DNA of 64,000 bases. Source: Streptomyces sp. ISL-1 (GTDB taxonomy: Bacteria; Actinomycetota; Actinomycetes; Streptomycetales; Streptomycetaceae). Below are positions 1 through 8,532 of this stretch, piece by piece. The translations under genes were made by a program, and so were the position numbers. The stretch lies in the NCBI RefSeq assembly GCF_018614585.1, contig NZ_JAGGOI010000027.1, positions 1 to 64,000 on the forward strand. Reading direction: 5' to 3'. Numbering within the stretch: position 1 is the stretch's first letter; each line of letters opens with the position of its first letter. Under the pieces are notes generated by a model. It saw nothing but the letters and a program-made list of their open reading frames with translations. It was not told the origin of the DNA and did no database searches.

Positions 1-152
1 CACTGCAACCGAAACGCCGAGGCTAAGCGTATTGCCGCTCGCTCACAGCTTGTTCTTCAACCTCTGGCTGTCTCGTGGCAGCGACGGTTGATTGCCCGGC
101 TCAGCCCCTCCCCCATGCCCACGGCTGAAATCGACGCATCGCCCGCACTGCC

Positions 153-1391
153 TCAGCGGCGGCGCAGACGCAACGCGATGAGCACGCCGCCGGCGCCGAT
201 CAGAGCGGCGGCCAGGGCCGCGTACCAGGTGGTGTCGGAGGAGCCCGTGGAGGCGAGCGCACCGGTGGTGGTGCCGGGCGTGTTCGCGCCGGTCGTCGCC
301 GTGTCCGTGGCCGAGGCGGACGGAGCCGGGGACGCGGACGCCGAGGCCGTGGGCGACGGCGTGGCGGACGGGGTCGCCGACGGCGTTCCGCCCGGCGTCG
401 TGGTGTCGCGCTCGGGGGCGATGGTGATCGCGCCGTCCGCGCCCAGGAACGGCGTTACGTTGCCCTCGGTCAGCGAGCTCGACGCGTGCAGCTTCAGCTT
501 GAGCGGCTTCTGGATGCCCTTGAAGTCGACCACGCTCACGCGAAGGGTGGTGCGGTGCATGATGAAGCTCTTGCCGATGTCCGACAGCTGCCACTTGTTC
601 TGGCCGTCGATCCGGGTGGCCTTGATGTAGCCGCCGTCGGCCGCGAGCTCCTCGACCACGAGCTCGGGGACGAACTGCGTGTCGTCGGGGCCCTGCTCGA
701 CCTCCAGCGTCGTCGCCAGGTCGGAGTCGAACGTAGCCGTGCCCTTGAGCTGGTGGATCAGGGAGACCTGGCCGTACGTGCCGGGCTTGATGGGCGTCTT
801 CGGGTCGGACAGAAGGCGCAGACTGGCCGGACCGGACTCGACCTTCGGGCTGGTCTCGAAGACGAGGGTGTCGTCCTTCTCGCGCTGGGCATGGTTGAGC
901 AGGTCGGCCGCGTCCAGCTTCAAGTTGCCGTTGTTGGAGGGGTACTTCTTGCCGAGGCCGACGGACACCTTCCAACTCAGCTCGCCCTTGGCGGGCACCG
1001 AGAACGGGTCGCCCTTGGGCTTTCCGGCCGGGTAGAAGAGGCCCTGCGCAGAGCCGTCCTGCTGCATGACGTAGTCGTCCGTCGCCGGGGCGTTCACCGG
1101 CTCCACGTCGAAGACGATGTGGGAGGACGCCACGGGGCTCGCACCGTCCGAGTCGGCGACCATCCACGGCAGGAAGTCGACCGCCTTGTCCGAGGAGTTC
1201 TTCACGGTGAACGCGAACGTCTCGGTAGCCCCTCCACGGGTCAGCGGTCCGGCCGGCGCCGGGGTGCCCAGCTCGATCGTGAGGGGCTTGCCGGAGGGCA
1301 CCGGCGCGGCATACGCGGAGAGCGGGACGAGGGTGGTGCCGACGGCAGCGACGACGGTGAGAGCAGCGGCGGAGGCGAAGCGAGCGGACAT
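153..1391 (-). CDS. LAXTG-anchored secreted surface protein
   Basis: 412-residue exported protein. The N-terminus is a clear signal peptide (Ala/Val-rich core, residues 8-28, ending AYA-AP). The body is a beta-rich extracellular region of no family I can name. Residues about 330-375 are a Pro/Thr/Ser/Ala-rich wall-spanning linker. The C-terminus carries LASTG (residues 379-383), a hydrophobic helix and an Arg-rich tail: the class E sortase LAXTG sorting signal of Streptomyces. The ATG at 1391 has a strong GGGGGGAG ribosome site 6 nt upstream; longer frames lack one. Likely covalently attached to peptidoglycan. The ligand or role cannot be read from the sequence. Confidence 0.85.
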   Translation of the reverse strand: MSARFASAAALTVVAAVGTTLVPLSAYAAPVPSGKPLTIELGTPAPAGPLTRGGATETFAFTVKNSSDKAVDFLPWMVADSDGASPVASSHIVFDVEPVNAPATDDYVMQQDGSAQGLFYPAGKPKGDPFSVPAKGELSWKVSVGLGKKYPSNNGNLKLDAADLLNHAQREKDDTLVFETSPKVESGPASLRLLSDPKTPIKPGTYGQVSLIHQLKGTATFDSDLATTLEVEQGPDDTQFVPELVVEELAADGGYIKATRIDGQNKWQLSDIGKSFIMHRTTLRVSVVDFKGIQKPLKLKLHASSSLTEGNVTPFLGADGAITIAPERDTTTPGGTPSATPSATPSPTASASASPAPSASATDTATTGANTPGTTTGALASTGSSDTTWYAALAAALIGAGGVLIALRLRRR

Positions 1392-1847
1392 GGTGGACTC
1401 CCCCCAAGGAATCGACTAGGGGCCGGGCTTCCGCTGGATGGGCGGGTGTCGGCCGAACGCAGGAGCAGCGCGGCGAAGTGCCGCGGCACGGTGAAGCAGA
1501 TGAGAGGTGGTACGAGACAGCAAAAGGAACGAGGCAGTACGGGGTGGAACTGATCGGGCAGCGCGGAGAGGCTTACCGGATGGTGCGTGAACACGCCTTC
1601 CGTCCGGCCCTGTTCGGTTCCGGCTGTGCGGCGATGTGCTCATCCTCACCCGCCAAGATCGGCCGGACAATCCCCGTACTGTCACCACTCTGCAACAGCG
1701 CCCGTCCGCCAGAACTCACCGTTGACCTGGGCATTGGCCGGGCCGCGCGGGACCGTGGCGGGGAGCCGGGCCCGGACGGTCCCCACGCCGGCGGAAGCAG
1801 CCGAGCCGCGCGCATCCGGAGGCAGCGCGTCTCGGGGACGCTGAGTC
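1392..1847. other. Gene-poor stretch beside decayed mobile DNA
   Basis: It holds the promoter side of the LAXTG gene. The open frames on both strands are Arg/Pro-rich, overlap one another and have no recognisable domain or good ribosome site. The adjoining integrase and dehydratase stubs suggest decayed accessory DNA. Confidence 0.5.
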
Positions 1848-1940
1848 TCAGTCGTACTCGCGCAGCAGACCCTCGATGCGACGGTTGGCGACCTCCTGCC
1901 GTCCATCGATGCTCTTGGCGTACCGACTCAGCAGGACGCA
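1848..1940 (-). pseudogene. C-terminal stub of a tyrosine site-specific integrase
   Basis: Reading the minus strand to the TGA at 1848-1850 gives a 30-residue tail that includes the motif RYAKSIDGRQEVANRRIEGL. This is the typical end of actinobacterial phage/ICE tyrosine recombinases, the part just after the catalytic Tyr region. No upstream part in this frame resembles an integrase, so only the tail survives. It directly abuts the pterin-dehydratase fragment, which suggests an old recombination or deletion scar. The call rests on recognition of the tail motif only. Confidence 0.5.
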
Positions 1941-1945
1941 TCGCC

Positions 1946-2164
1946 CGGGGGTACCGCCTCCCCAGCCACTTCGCGGTGACCGCGATGGTTGTGCACATCG
2001 CGCGAATCCAGGACGAACTGAACCACCACTCGGACCTGACGCTGGGCTACAACACCGTCGCTCCGTCGGTGAACACCCACGTCGCCGGGGGCGCGGTCAC
2101 GGAGAAGGACTTCACGCTCGCGACCCGAGTGGAAGGAATCGCGGAGTGCCACGGCGCGGCGTGA
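1946..2164 (+). pseudogene. C-terminal fragment of 4a-hydroxytetrahydrobiopterin dehydratase
   Basis: The last ~72 codons before the TGA at 2164 read as the conserved C-terminal two thirds of pterin-4a-carbinolamine dehydratase: the NHHSDLTLGYN segment (usual HHP-x-YN) followed by NTHVAGGAVTEKDFTLA (usual THxxGGxTExDxxLA). The N-terminal third, normally starting about 30 codons earlier with an LxGW motif, is absent. In its place is DNA that reads as an integrase tail on the other strand. There is no start codon with a ribosome site. Most likely a 5'-truncated pseudogene. Confidence 0.65.
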
Positions 2165-2313
2165 GCCGAATGGGGTGGGACGTCTGCTTGGGTGAGCGGC
2201 GCCCAGGACCGTGCAGCCAGTAACCCGCACGGCGTAGCGCTCAGCTTGTCCGAGACTTGCGCGTTGACCTGGACACTCCAGCGCTGAACCGCTGCGCACC
2301 CGGGGTGCCCCAC

Positions 2314-3843
2314 ATGCGTTCGCGTCTCGTTCCGGATCAGCCTGGTGCCGTGAACAGCCAACCCCTGATCGTGGTGGAGCCGCCGGACAGCCGAGGATTG
2401 CGGGACGTCCGCGTGCGCGGTGAGGTCGTCGGCCGGGCCTGGTCTCTGCAAGACCTACGCAATCTGTTGCGCCGTGCCGGAGTCCCGAAGGACCTGGACC
2501 TCAAGGACAGTGAGCTTATCCATTGGCGTGGCGGCGGATTCGAGGCCTGGCCGGACCGTCCTTGGAGGCGGCGAGCAATATCCGTCCTCATGGCTGCAGG
2601 TCTCCTCATCACGGCAGGCGTGCTCGGCAGAATAGGGAAAACCGACATCTCGGAGGCCCTGACGTACGGGGGGCGCGTGGCGGGCGCCACGTTTCTCTTC
2701 GCAGGTGCTGTGGAGGTGATCGCGGCAATTGCTGTCTTCGACTACTTGGGGAAGCGGCGCTGGGTTTACTCTGGAGCGGCGGTTCTCATAGGCGTCGTGA
2801 TCGCACTGGCCGTGAATACTCTGCTGCTATTCATGCAGATCGATGCCGGAGAATACACTCATTACGCTTGGATCTGGCCCACAGTCCTGCTCTGGTCTTT
2901 CTGGGCACTGTGGAAGGTCAACCCTCGACAGGTATGGAGGCAATCACCCCATCCCAGGAAAGTCGCGATCGGTGCAGCAGTAACGGCGCTCATCGCCATC
3001 GCGAACTTGATTTACTCGCAGGTGTATATACCGTACAGCAATCCTATTACCATGCGCATGGTGGTCAACTTTGGAAAACCGCAGCTCAACGCCGAGCGCA
3101 CGGTCCTTTATCTTCCGATGACCGTGTCAGTCAAGAACAGCGGAAAGGTGCCATTCTATATTCTGGGTAGCCTTTATGAGGTCTACGGGCGCTCGGCCGA
3201 CTTCACCGAGAAGGCCAGGGGGATGAAGGATTGGAAGGGTGACCTTCAGGCTGGTGGCGATGTGGAACGTAATATCAAGGTGTTGGGGCGTGAATTGATT
3301 AGTTTCGGTGCGATCATGGTCGACGAAAGCGGTTCCTTTTTGGAGGCGGGTGACGAATTCAGGGAGGATAAGATCGTCAGCATCTCCGCAACCTCCGAAT
3401 TCGACTCGATCGATGGATCTGCTCAGGCTGTGGTCTTGAGGAAGGATCGGGGAACGCTCAGCAGCGACTACGTCGACTCGGCGACTGCATCGTGGTATGA
3501 CGATCTTTCCCACGCGGAAGATGCTCCCAAGTGGGTGGCTCAGGCGGGGGACGAGTACATTAAATTTCATGCCCGCCTTCGTTACAGCACCGAGATTCTC
3601 AATGTGACCCGTCGCCCTCGGTACGTCACTCTTTGGCGGGTGGCTCATAAGTCGCCCGACGTCAAGTTCGATGAATATGGCAACATAATTGCGACAATTT
3701 CACTGAAGGGTGAAGAGGGGCGTGAGCCCAGCGCACTCGAATGGGAAGAAACCTCCGAAAGCTACGGTCTGTTCTGGATGTACAGCGGGACGGTACGGGA
3801 GTCGTTCGCGGCGCTGGTCAAGCCCCCCACGGGACAGCGCTGA
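2314..3843 (+). CDS. Polytopic membrane protein with large C-terminal soluble domain, function unknown
   Basis: About 509 residues from the ATG at 2314, which has GGGGTG upstream. A TTG at 2257 and a GTG at 2350 are alternative in-frame starts. After a short cytosolic N-terminus come four to five hydrophobic segments at roughly residues 90-230 (the last ends in NLIYSQVYIPYS). A soluble C-terminal half of about 270 residues follows, with beta-strand-like alternation; it may be extracytoplasmic. No family is recognised. Base use is visibly less G/C-biased than the neighbours (codons such as AAT, ATA, TTT), consistent with recent acquisition. It ends about 120 bp before an IS256-family transposase. 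Confidence 0.7.
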   Translation: MRSRLVPDQPGAVNSQPLIVVEPPDSRGLRDVRVRGEVVGRAWSLQDLRNLLRRAGVPKDLDLKDSELIHWRGGGFEAWPDRPWRRRAISVLMAAGLLITAGVLGRIGKTDISEALTYGGRVAGATFLFAGAVEVIAAIAVFDYLGKRRWVYSGAAVLIGVVIALAVNTLLLFMQIDAGEYTHYAWIWPTVLLWSFWALWKVNPRQVWRQSPHPRKVAIGAAVTALIAIANLIYSQVYIPYSNPITMRMVVNFGKPQLNAERTVLYLPMTVSVKNSGKVPFYILGSLYEVYGRSADFTEKARGMKDWKGDLQAGGDVERNIKVLGRELISFGAIMVDESGSFLEAGDEFREDKIVSISATSEFDSIDGSAQAVVLRKDRGTLSSDYVDSATASWYDDLSHAEDAPKWVAQAGDEYIKFHARLRYSTEILNVTRRPRYVTLWRVAHKSPDVKFDEYGNIIATISLKGEEGREPSALEWEETSESYGLFWMYSGTVRESFAALVKPPTGQR

Positions 3844-3960
3844 TTCAAAGTCCTCCGCGAACAGGCCCGCTACCTGTCGACGAGGAGGAGCAATGCTCAG
3901 GACCTGTGGATCGGGGCTCGGGAGGCGCGCGAAAGGCGTACCTTCCCGAGTGATCGATTG

Positions 3961-5265
3961 ATGGTCACCGAGTTGGCCGACGCTGCGAACGTCGGTCGGG
4001 AAGGCACGCCCGTGCTGAGCGTAGTCAATGCCGATGGCTCCACCCCGAACGGCTTCCTGATCGACGAGATCGTCCGTGAGGGCGCAAGGCGGATGCTGGC
4101 CGCCGCCCTGGAGGCGGAAGTCAATGCCTACATAGCCGAGGTGGCCGAGGAGCGCGACGAGTCCGGTTGCCGCCTGGTGGTGCGCAACGGCTACCACCAG
4201 CGGCGGAGGGTCACCACCGCCGCCGGGTCGGTCGAGGTGAAGGCGCCGCGCGTCAACGACAAGCGCGTCGATGAGGCGAATGGCGAGCGTCGGCGGTTCT
4301 CCTCGGCAATCCTGCCGCCGTGGTGCCGCAAGTCCCCGAAGGTCAGCGAGGTGCTGCCGCTGCTTTACCTGCATGGCCTGTCCTCTGGTGACTTCGTGCC
4401 CGCGCTCGAGCAGTTCCTGGGCTCCTCGGCCGGTCTGTCCCCAGCGACAGTGACGCGGCTGACCGCGCAGTGGCAGGCTGATCACACCGCCTTCCAGGAT
4501 CGCGACCTGTCGGCCACCGACTACGTCTACGTCTGGGCCGACGGCGTCCACCTGCGCATCCGCCTAGAGGAGACGAAGGCCGCCGTGCTGGTGCTGATGG
4601 GCGTGCGCGCCGATGGCACCAAGGAGCTGATCGCGATGAGTGACGGCTACCGCGAGTCGTCAGAGGCATGGGCCGGTCTGCTCCGCGACTGCGCCCGCCG
4701 CGGCATGCGCGCCCCGGTGCTGGCCGTCGGCGACGGTGCACTCGGCTTCTGGAACGCTTTGAGCGAGGTCTTCCCCATGACCCGCCACCAGCGGTGTTGG
4801 GTTCACAAAACCGCCAACTGTCTGGACGCGCTACCGAAGTCCGCGCAGCCGGCGGCCAAGCGCGCGATCCAGGAGATCTACAACGCCGAGGACAAGGAGC
4901 ACGCGGCGCGGGCGGTGGCCGCCTTCGCCAAGCAGTACGGCGCGAAGTACCCCAAGGTCGTCAGGCGGATCACCGACGACGAGGACGAGCTGCTGGCGTT
5001 CTTCGACTACCCGGCCGAGCATTGGATCCACCTACGTACGACGAATCCTATCGAATCGACCTTCGCCACCGTGCGACTTCGAACGAGGGTCACCAAGGGT
5101 GCCGGGAGCCGGGCCGCCGCCCTGGCCATGGTCTTCAAGCTTATCGAGTCCGCCCAGGCCCGCTGGCGAGCCGTGAACGCACCCCACCTCGTCGCCCTCG
5201 TCCGTGCCGGCGCCCGCTTCGAACGCGGCCAGCTGGTCGAACGGCCCGAAGGAAGGGCCGCATGA
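3961..5265 (+). CDS. IS256-family (mutator-type) transposase
   Basis: 434 residues from the ATG at 3961 (a TTG lies one codon upstream). It shows the family order: an N-terminal DNA-binding part, then a DDE catalytic core with Asp in YVWADGVH, Asp in AVGDGALGFW and Glu in TTNPIESTF. The CWVHK segment and C-terminal all-helical region are typical. The length is close to the family norm, and no stop or frameshift interrupts it. Its stop overlaps the start of a second gene (ATGA), so the two are coupled. I could not delimit terminal inverted repeats for this element by eye. Confidence 0.92.
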   Translation: MVTELADAANVGREGTPVLSVVNADGSTPNGFLIDEIVREGARRMLAAALEAEVNAYIAEVAEERDESGCRLVVRNGYHQRRRVTTAAGSVEVKAPRVNDKRVDEANGERRRFSSAILPPWCRKSPKVSEVLPLLYLHGLSSGDFVPALEQFLGSSAGLSPATVTRLTAQWQADHTAFQDRDLSATDYVYVWADGVHLRIRLEETKAAVLVLMGVRADGTKELIAMSDGYRESSEAWAGLLRDCARRGMRAPVLAVGDGALGFWNALSEVFPMTRHQRCWVHKTANCLDALPKSAQPAAKRAIQEIYNAEDKEHAARAVAAFAKQYGAKYPKVVRRITDDEDELLAFFDYPAEHWIHLRTTNPIESTFATVRLRTRVTKGAGSRAAALAMVFKLIESAQARWRAVNAPHLVALVRAGARFERGQLVERPEGRAA

Positions 5266-5744
5266 CCCACCCTCAGCACGACCGTGAACCCGCCGAGCAC
5301 CAGCGTTACGCGCACTACCTGCAGGCCCTCGATGCCGTCTCGGAGGCGGAGGAGGCCGAGCTGGTGGCCGCAGTGCTGCGCGATCAGGATGAGGCGATGG
5401 CGCAAGGCGCGGTGGTTCACCACCTGGACCGCCGGGCAGCCCAGCTGCTGACCGACGCCGAGTTCACCGTCTGGGCTCACATGATGGCCGCGGTCATCGG
5501 GGAGCGGGACTACCTCGCCCGCCGCCTGCGCGAGTGGACCCTGCTGAGGACCATCGCCCTGGACGAGCCATGGGCCGCCGAGGCGCTTACCGCCGCATCC
5601 GACTGGTTCCAACGCACAGCCGCGACCGCGCAGATCATTACCTCATCCGACGCCCTCAGCCTGCTCGCCGAACAGGGACGAACCCGCCGCGTCCGCAACG
5701 CGGCAAGCCGACGGATGGAACAACTGGATCAACCACCGAACTGA
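5262..5744 (+). CDS. Passenger/accessory protein of the IS256-type element
   Basis: 160-residue, acidic, mainly helical protein. Its ATG lies inside the transposase stop region (ATGA overlap), so the two are almost certainly translated together. Composition is Ala/Glu/Arg-rich with no transmembrane segment and no recognised domain. It stops 1 bp before a 25-bp inverted repeat that bounds the next cassette. Being coupled to the transposase, it may assist or regulate transposition, but that is inference from position only. Confidence 0.7.
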   Translation: MTHPQHDREPAEHQRYAHYLQALDAVSEAEEAELVAAVLRDQDEAMAQGAVVHHLDRRAAQLLTDAEFTVWAHMMAAVIGERDYLARRLREWTLLRTIALDEPWAAEALTAASDWFQRTAATAQIITSSDALSLLAEQGRTRRVRNAASRRMEQLDQPPN

Positions 5745-5745
5745 C

Positions 5746-5770
5746 TAGTGCCGCGTCAGGCAACGTTTGC
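5746..5770. repeat. Left terminal inverted repeat of the cassette
   Basis: Begins TAGTGCCGCGTCAGG and ends GTTTGC. It pairs with the reverse complement of 6734-6758 with one mismatch (G versus A at position 8). A second short inverted repeat links 5748-5758 (GTGCCGCGTCA) with 5804-5814 (TGACGCGGCAC), so the left end can also fold locally. Confidence 0.75.
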
Positions 5771-5803
5771 GACGTTCGTCGTTGACCCTGAGCCGACGGT
5801 AGG

Positions 5804-5814
5804 TGACGCGGCAC
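5804..5814. repeat. Internal inverted copy of the cassette end
   Basis: TGACGCGGCAC is the exact reverse complement of 5748-5758 within the left terminal repeat, separated by 45 nt. It could be a nested end, a transposase subsite, or the far end of a very short element. Confidence 0.5.
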
Positions 5815-6024
5815 CGTGCATCGAAGTCGAGCGTTATGGGCGCTGTCCCGTTGCGAACCTGAACGCCCCGAGCGCCGAATCGGTCGCGCGCTCGGTCTGC
5901 GGTCTGGTTCGCATCACGACGGCGTCAAAGTAGGTGCGATCGGGGTGCCGATGAGAAATGGCGCCGGCAGTCGTCTGAGTACGCTCCGGTGAACGCGGGG
6001 CGCGCATCGAGGGAGAGCAACGAG

Positions 6025-6594
6025 ATGAGACCACTTCGATACTCGATCAACGTCACGCTCGACGGCTGCTGCCATCACGAGGCAGGGCTCCCCCCGGACG
6101 AGGAGTCGATGCGCTACTGGACCGCTGAGATGGAGCGAGCCGATGCCCTGCTATTCGGCCGGGTGACCTACGAGATGATGGAGTCGGCGTGGCGGAAGCC
6201 GGCCACGGGCACGTGGCCTGACTGGATGGATGAGTGGCAGATCCCGTTCGCCGAGACCATCGACCGGGCGAAGAAGTACGTCGTGTCGAGCACGCTGAGC
6301 GGGGTCGATTGGAATGCCGACCTGGTGCGAGGCGACTTGGGGCAAGCGGTTCAGCGGCTCAAGCAGGAGTCAGGCGAGGGCCTGTGGGTGGGTGGCGTGA
6401 CGCTCCCCCTGACGTTGGCAGATCTGGGACTGATCGACGAGTACGAGTTCCTTGTTCAGCCGGTCCTTGCCGGACACGGGCCGACGTTGCTCGCAGGTCT
6501 GCGCGAGCGCATCCAGCTCGAGCTCGTGGACCGCCATGAGTTCCGGTCGGGGGCGGTAGCCCTGCGATACCGGCCCACGCGAGTTACGGCTTGA
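6025..6594 (+). CDS. RibD C-terminal/dihydrofolate reductase-like family protein
   Basis: 189 residues from the ATG at 6025, with GGGAG about 9 nt upstream; the frame can extend to a GTG at 5989 without a ribosome site. The sequence opens with a strand reading LRYSINVTLDG and continues with FGRVTYEMMESAW and KYVVSSTL. A later LWVGGVTLPLTLADLGLIDEY segment completes the RibD_C fold common in actinobacterial dihydrofolate-reductase-family proteins (COG0262). Substrate is unknown; it probably binds NADPH. It is the only intact gene in the inverted-repeat cassette, so it may be the cargo. Confidence 0.85.
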   Translation: MRPLRYSINVTLDGCCHHEAGLPPDEESMRYWTAEMERADALLFGRVTYEMMESAWRKPATGTWPDWMDEWQIPFAETIDRAKKYVVSSTLSGVDWNADLVRGDLGQAVQRLKQESGEGLWVGGVTLPLTLADLGLIDEYEFLVQPVLAGHGPTLLAGLRERIQLELVDRHEFRSGAVALRYRPTRVTA

Positions 6595-6733
6595 CGTGAT
6601 TTGTCCTGGCACGTTGGCCGCTCCCTCGCGACGGAACGACGGCTCGGGGTCGCGTTGCCCCGCGCTGGCCGTGCCCCCGAACGGCGGACATATCGACGGG
6701 GGACATCGCCCCGAGGTGCCGGTAGCGGACAGG

Positions 6734-6758
6734 GCAAACGTTGCCTGACGTGGCACTA
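6734..6758. repeat. Right terminal inverted repeat of the cassette
   Basis: Begins GCAAACGTTGCCTGACG and ends GGCACTA. It is the reverse complement of 5746-5770 at 24 of 25 positions. Confidence 0.75.
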
Positions 6759-6777
6759 GATCCACAGGTCTTGACTA

Positions 6778-6928
6778 TTCCTCGTCGAGGAGAAGAACGC
6801 CCACTACATCCTGGTGGTCAAGCGCAACCAGCCGCGGCCTTCACGCCGCGCCGCGCGCCCTGCAGTGGAAGGAGTGCACCGCGGTGCGCTACGACCGCCA
6901 GTTGGCGGTGGTCGCGCCACGGTCCTAG
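6778..6928 (+). pseudogene. Frameshifted remnant of an ISAs1/IS4-like transposase
   Basis: From 6778 the plus strand reads FLVEEKNAHYILVVKRNQP, the signature segment of ISAs1-type transposases. A one-base shift near 6831-6839 then moves the match to the next frame (LHAAPRALQWKECTAVRYDR), which runs to an in-frame TAG at 6926-6928. The rest of the transposase is missing on both sides. The stub ends head-on with the stop of the response-regulator/phosphatase gene. Whether it belonged to the same element as the 25-bp repeats just upstream is unknown. Confidence 0.65.
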
Positions 6929-8532
6929 TCCAGACGCGCAGCGAGGAGGGCGATGTCGTCGTCTTTGTCCCGGCCGAATCGCTCGAGGAGTACGTTGCAC
7001 AGGGTTTCCAGCTCGCCGGGGCCGGAGGCCGCGGCGCTGCTGAATGTGGTGAGGCTGTGGTCGAGGTCTTCGTTGCGTACCTCCACCAGTCCGTCGGTGA
7101 TGAGCAGGATGCGGCTGCCGGGCGCCGTGCTGACGGTGGTGGCAGGTGGGTGGGGCAGGCCGAGTCCGAGGAGTGGGCCGTGTTCGTGGAGGTATTCGGC
7201 CGGGCCCTCGTCGCGGAGCAGTAGCGGAGGAATGTGTCCGGCGTTGGCCACGTGGGCGTGACGGCGGTCAGGGTCGATGAGTACAAGACACACCGTGACG
7301 GTGAAGCCGGGACGTGAGTACGCCAGCAGTACCTCGAGCCGTTGGAGGATCTGGTGCGGTGCGTGGGCTTCGAGGGCGTAGGCGCGTAGAGCGTGCCGGA
7401 CCTCTCCCATCACGGTGGCTGCGAACAGGGAATGGCCGACGACATCTCCGATGGCCAATAGCAGGCCCTGGGGGGTGTCGAGAGCCTCGTAGAAGTCCCC
7501 GCCGATCTCCGCCTGTTCGGAGGCGGGGAGGTAGCGGACCGCGAGTTCCGTTCCGGGAACGGTCGGCAGGCGGTCCGGCAGGAACGTCTTCTGCAGGGTC
7601 AGGTTGAGGCTGTGCTCCTCGTTGTAGCTGCGCAATGCCTCCAGGGAGAGGGCGCAGGCGCTGGCCAGTTGTTGGAGCAGCTCACGGTCGTCGCTGCCGC
7701 TGACCGCCCCGGAAGGTACGGCGAGGTGGATAGGGGGTCTGCCACGTTTGGTGCGGGCCGCAGCCAGCACAATGTCGCCCTCAAGGTGATCGAGTGGCAG
7801 CAACGCTTTCCACTGGGCCTGCGGGATCCGGGTGACCTCGGCTCCGGTTCCGGAGCCCAGCGCATGGGAGGCGAGCGAACTCAGCAGTTCAACGGGGGCG
7901 GGCAGGGTGCGGGGAGCGGCCCCGGGGCCCGTCGTCACACTGTGGACGGCCTGGCCCTCGGGGCTCAGGAAGAGTGCGGTGGCGGGAGCCGAGAGCAGGG
8001 CGGCCGCCCCGATCGTTGCTGCTGCCGCAAAGGAGTGGAAGCCTATGGCCCGGTAGACGTCCAGGGTGGCGCGGTTCAGGGTGGCGAGTTGCCGGGCGAG
8101 GTGTTCCGCACGGCGGCGGGCACGGGCGTAGCGCAGGGCGGCAGTGACGGTGGCCAGGAGTTCGTCGGGGTCGACCGGCTGGTCGAGATAAGCGTCGGCT
8201 CCGCGCTGCAGTCCCTCTGTGTGGTCCTCGGGCGTCATGGCCGTGGCGGAGATGTGGATGACGGGCAGTCCTATGGTCCGCGGGTCACCCTTGATGCGTT
8301 CGCATACCTCGAAGCCGCTCATGTCCGGCAGCTTTACGTCGATGATGGCTGCTTCCGGCCGTGGGGCGTGCGAGGAGGCCAGCAGTGCCAGCCCTTCGGT
8401 GCCAGTGCTCGCGTCGAGCACGGTGTGGCCGGCACGACTGAGCCAGTGGGAGAGGATGTAGCGAGATGTTTCGTCGTCGTCGATCACCAGGACGACGGCG
8501 GGGGCGCTGTCGCGCAGAAAGGCCTCGGTCAC
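6925..8532 (-). CDS. Response regulator-GAF-PP2C (SpoIIE-type) phosphatase
   Basis: 535 residues. Residues 12-135 form a receiver domain: acidic IDDDE pocket, phosphoacceptor Asp65 in IIDVKLPDMSG, Thr/Ala in ISATA, Lys-equivalent region replaced around YLDQPVD. Residues about 140-300 are GAF-like. Residues about 310-535 are a PP2C/SpoIIE phosphatase with the metal-binding motifs GGDFYEAL, AIGDVVGHS, ITDGLVE and DDDIALL. It acts in the cytosol, probably dephosphorylating an STAS anti-sigma antagonist when phosphorylated by the kinase encoded just upstream. GTG start overlaps the kinase stop (GTGA). Last gene of the stressosome operon. RsbU/RsbP-like output is the best reading. Confidence 0.88.
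   Translation of the reverse strand: MTEAFLRDSAPAVVLVIDDDETSRYILSHWLSRAGHTVLDASTGTEGLALLASSHAPRPEAAIIDVKLPDMSGFEVCERIKGDPRTIGLPVIHISATAMTPEDHTEGLQRGADAYLDQPVDPDELLATVTAALRYARARRRAEHLARQLATLNRATLDVYRAIGFHSFAAAATIGAAALLSAPATALFLSPEGQAVHSVTTGPGAAPRTLPAPVELLSSLASHALGSGTGAEVTRIPQAQWKALLPLDHLEGDIVLAAARTKRGRPPIHLAVPSGAVSGSDDRELLQQLASACALSLEALRSYNEEHSLNLTLQKTFLPDRLPTVPGTELAVRYLPASEQAEIGGDFYEALDTPQGLLLAIGDVVGHSLFAATVMGEVRHALRAYALEAHAPHQILQRLEVLLAYSRPGFTVTVCLVLIDPDRRHAHVANAGHIPPLLLRDEGPAEYLHEHGPLLGLGLPHPPATTVSTAPGSRILLITDGLVEVRNEDLDHSLTTFSSAAASGPGELETLCNVLLERFGRDKDDDIALLAARLD

Larger units (their letters stand above)
5746..6758. mobile_element. ~1.0-kb inverted-repeat-bounded cassette carrying a RibD_C/DHFR-like gene
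   Basis: The segment is bounded by 25-bp terminal inverted repeats (5746-5770 and 6734-6758) that match at 24 of 25 positions. It contains one intact gene (6025-6594) and no transposase, so it looks like a non-autonomous mini-element or the relic of a larger transposon. It abuts an IS256-type unit on the left and a frameshifted transposase stub on the right. I did not find a convincing target-site duplication. Confidence 0.6.

Noticed and set aside
43..1407. Minus-strand 454-codon frame overlapping the LAXTG gene
   Set aside because: Shifted frame of the same gene, His/Arg-rich; the true frame has signal peptide and sorting signal.
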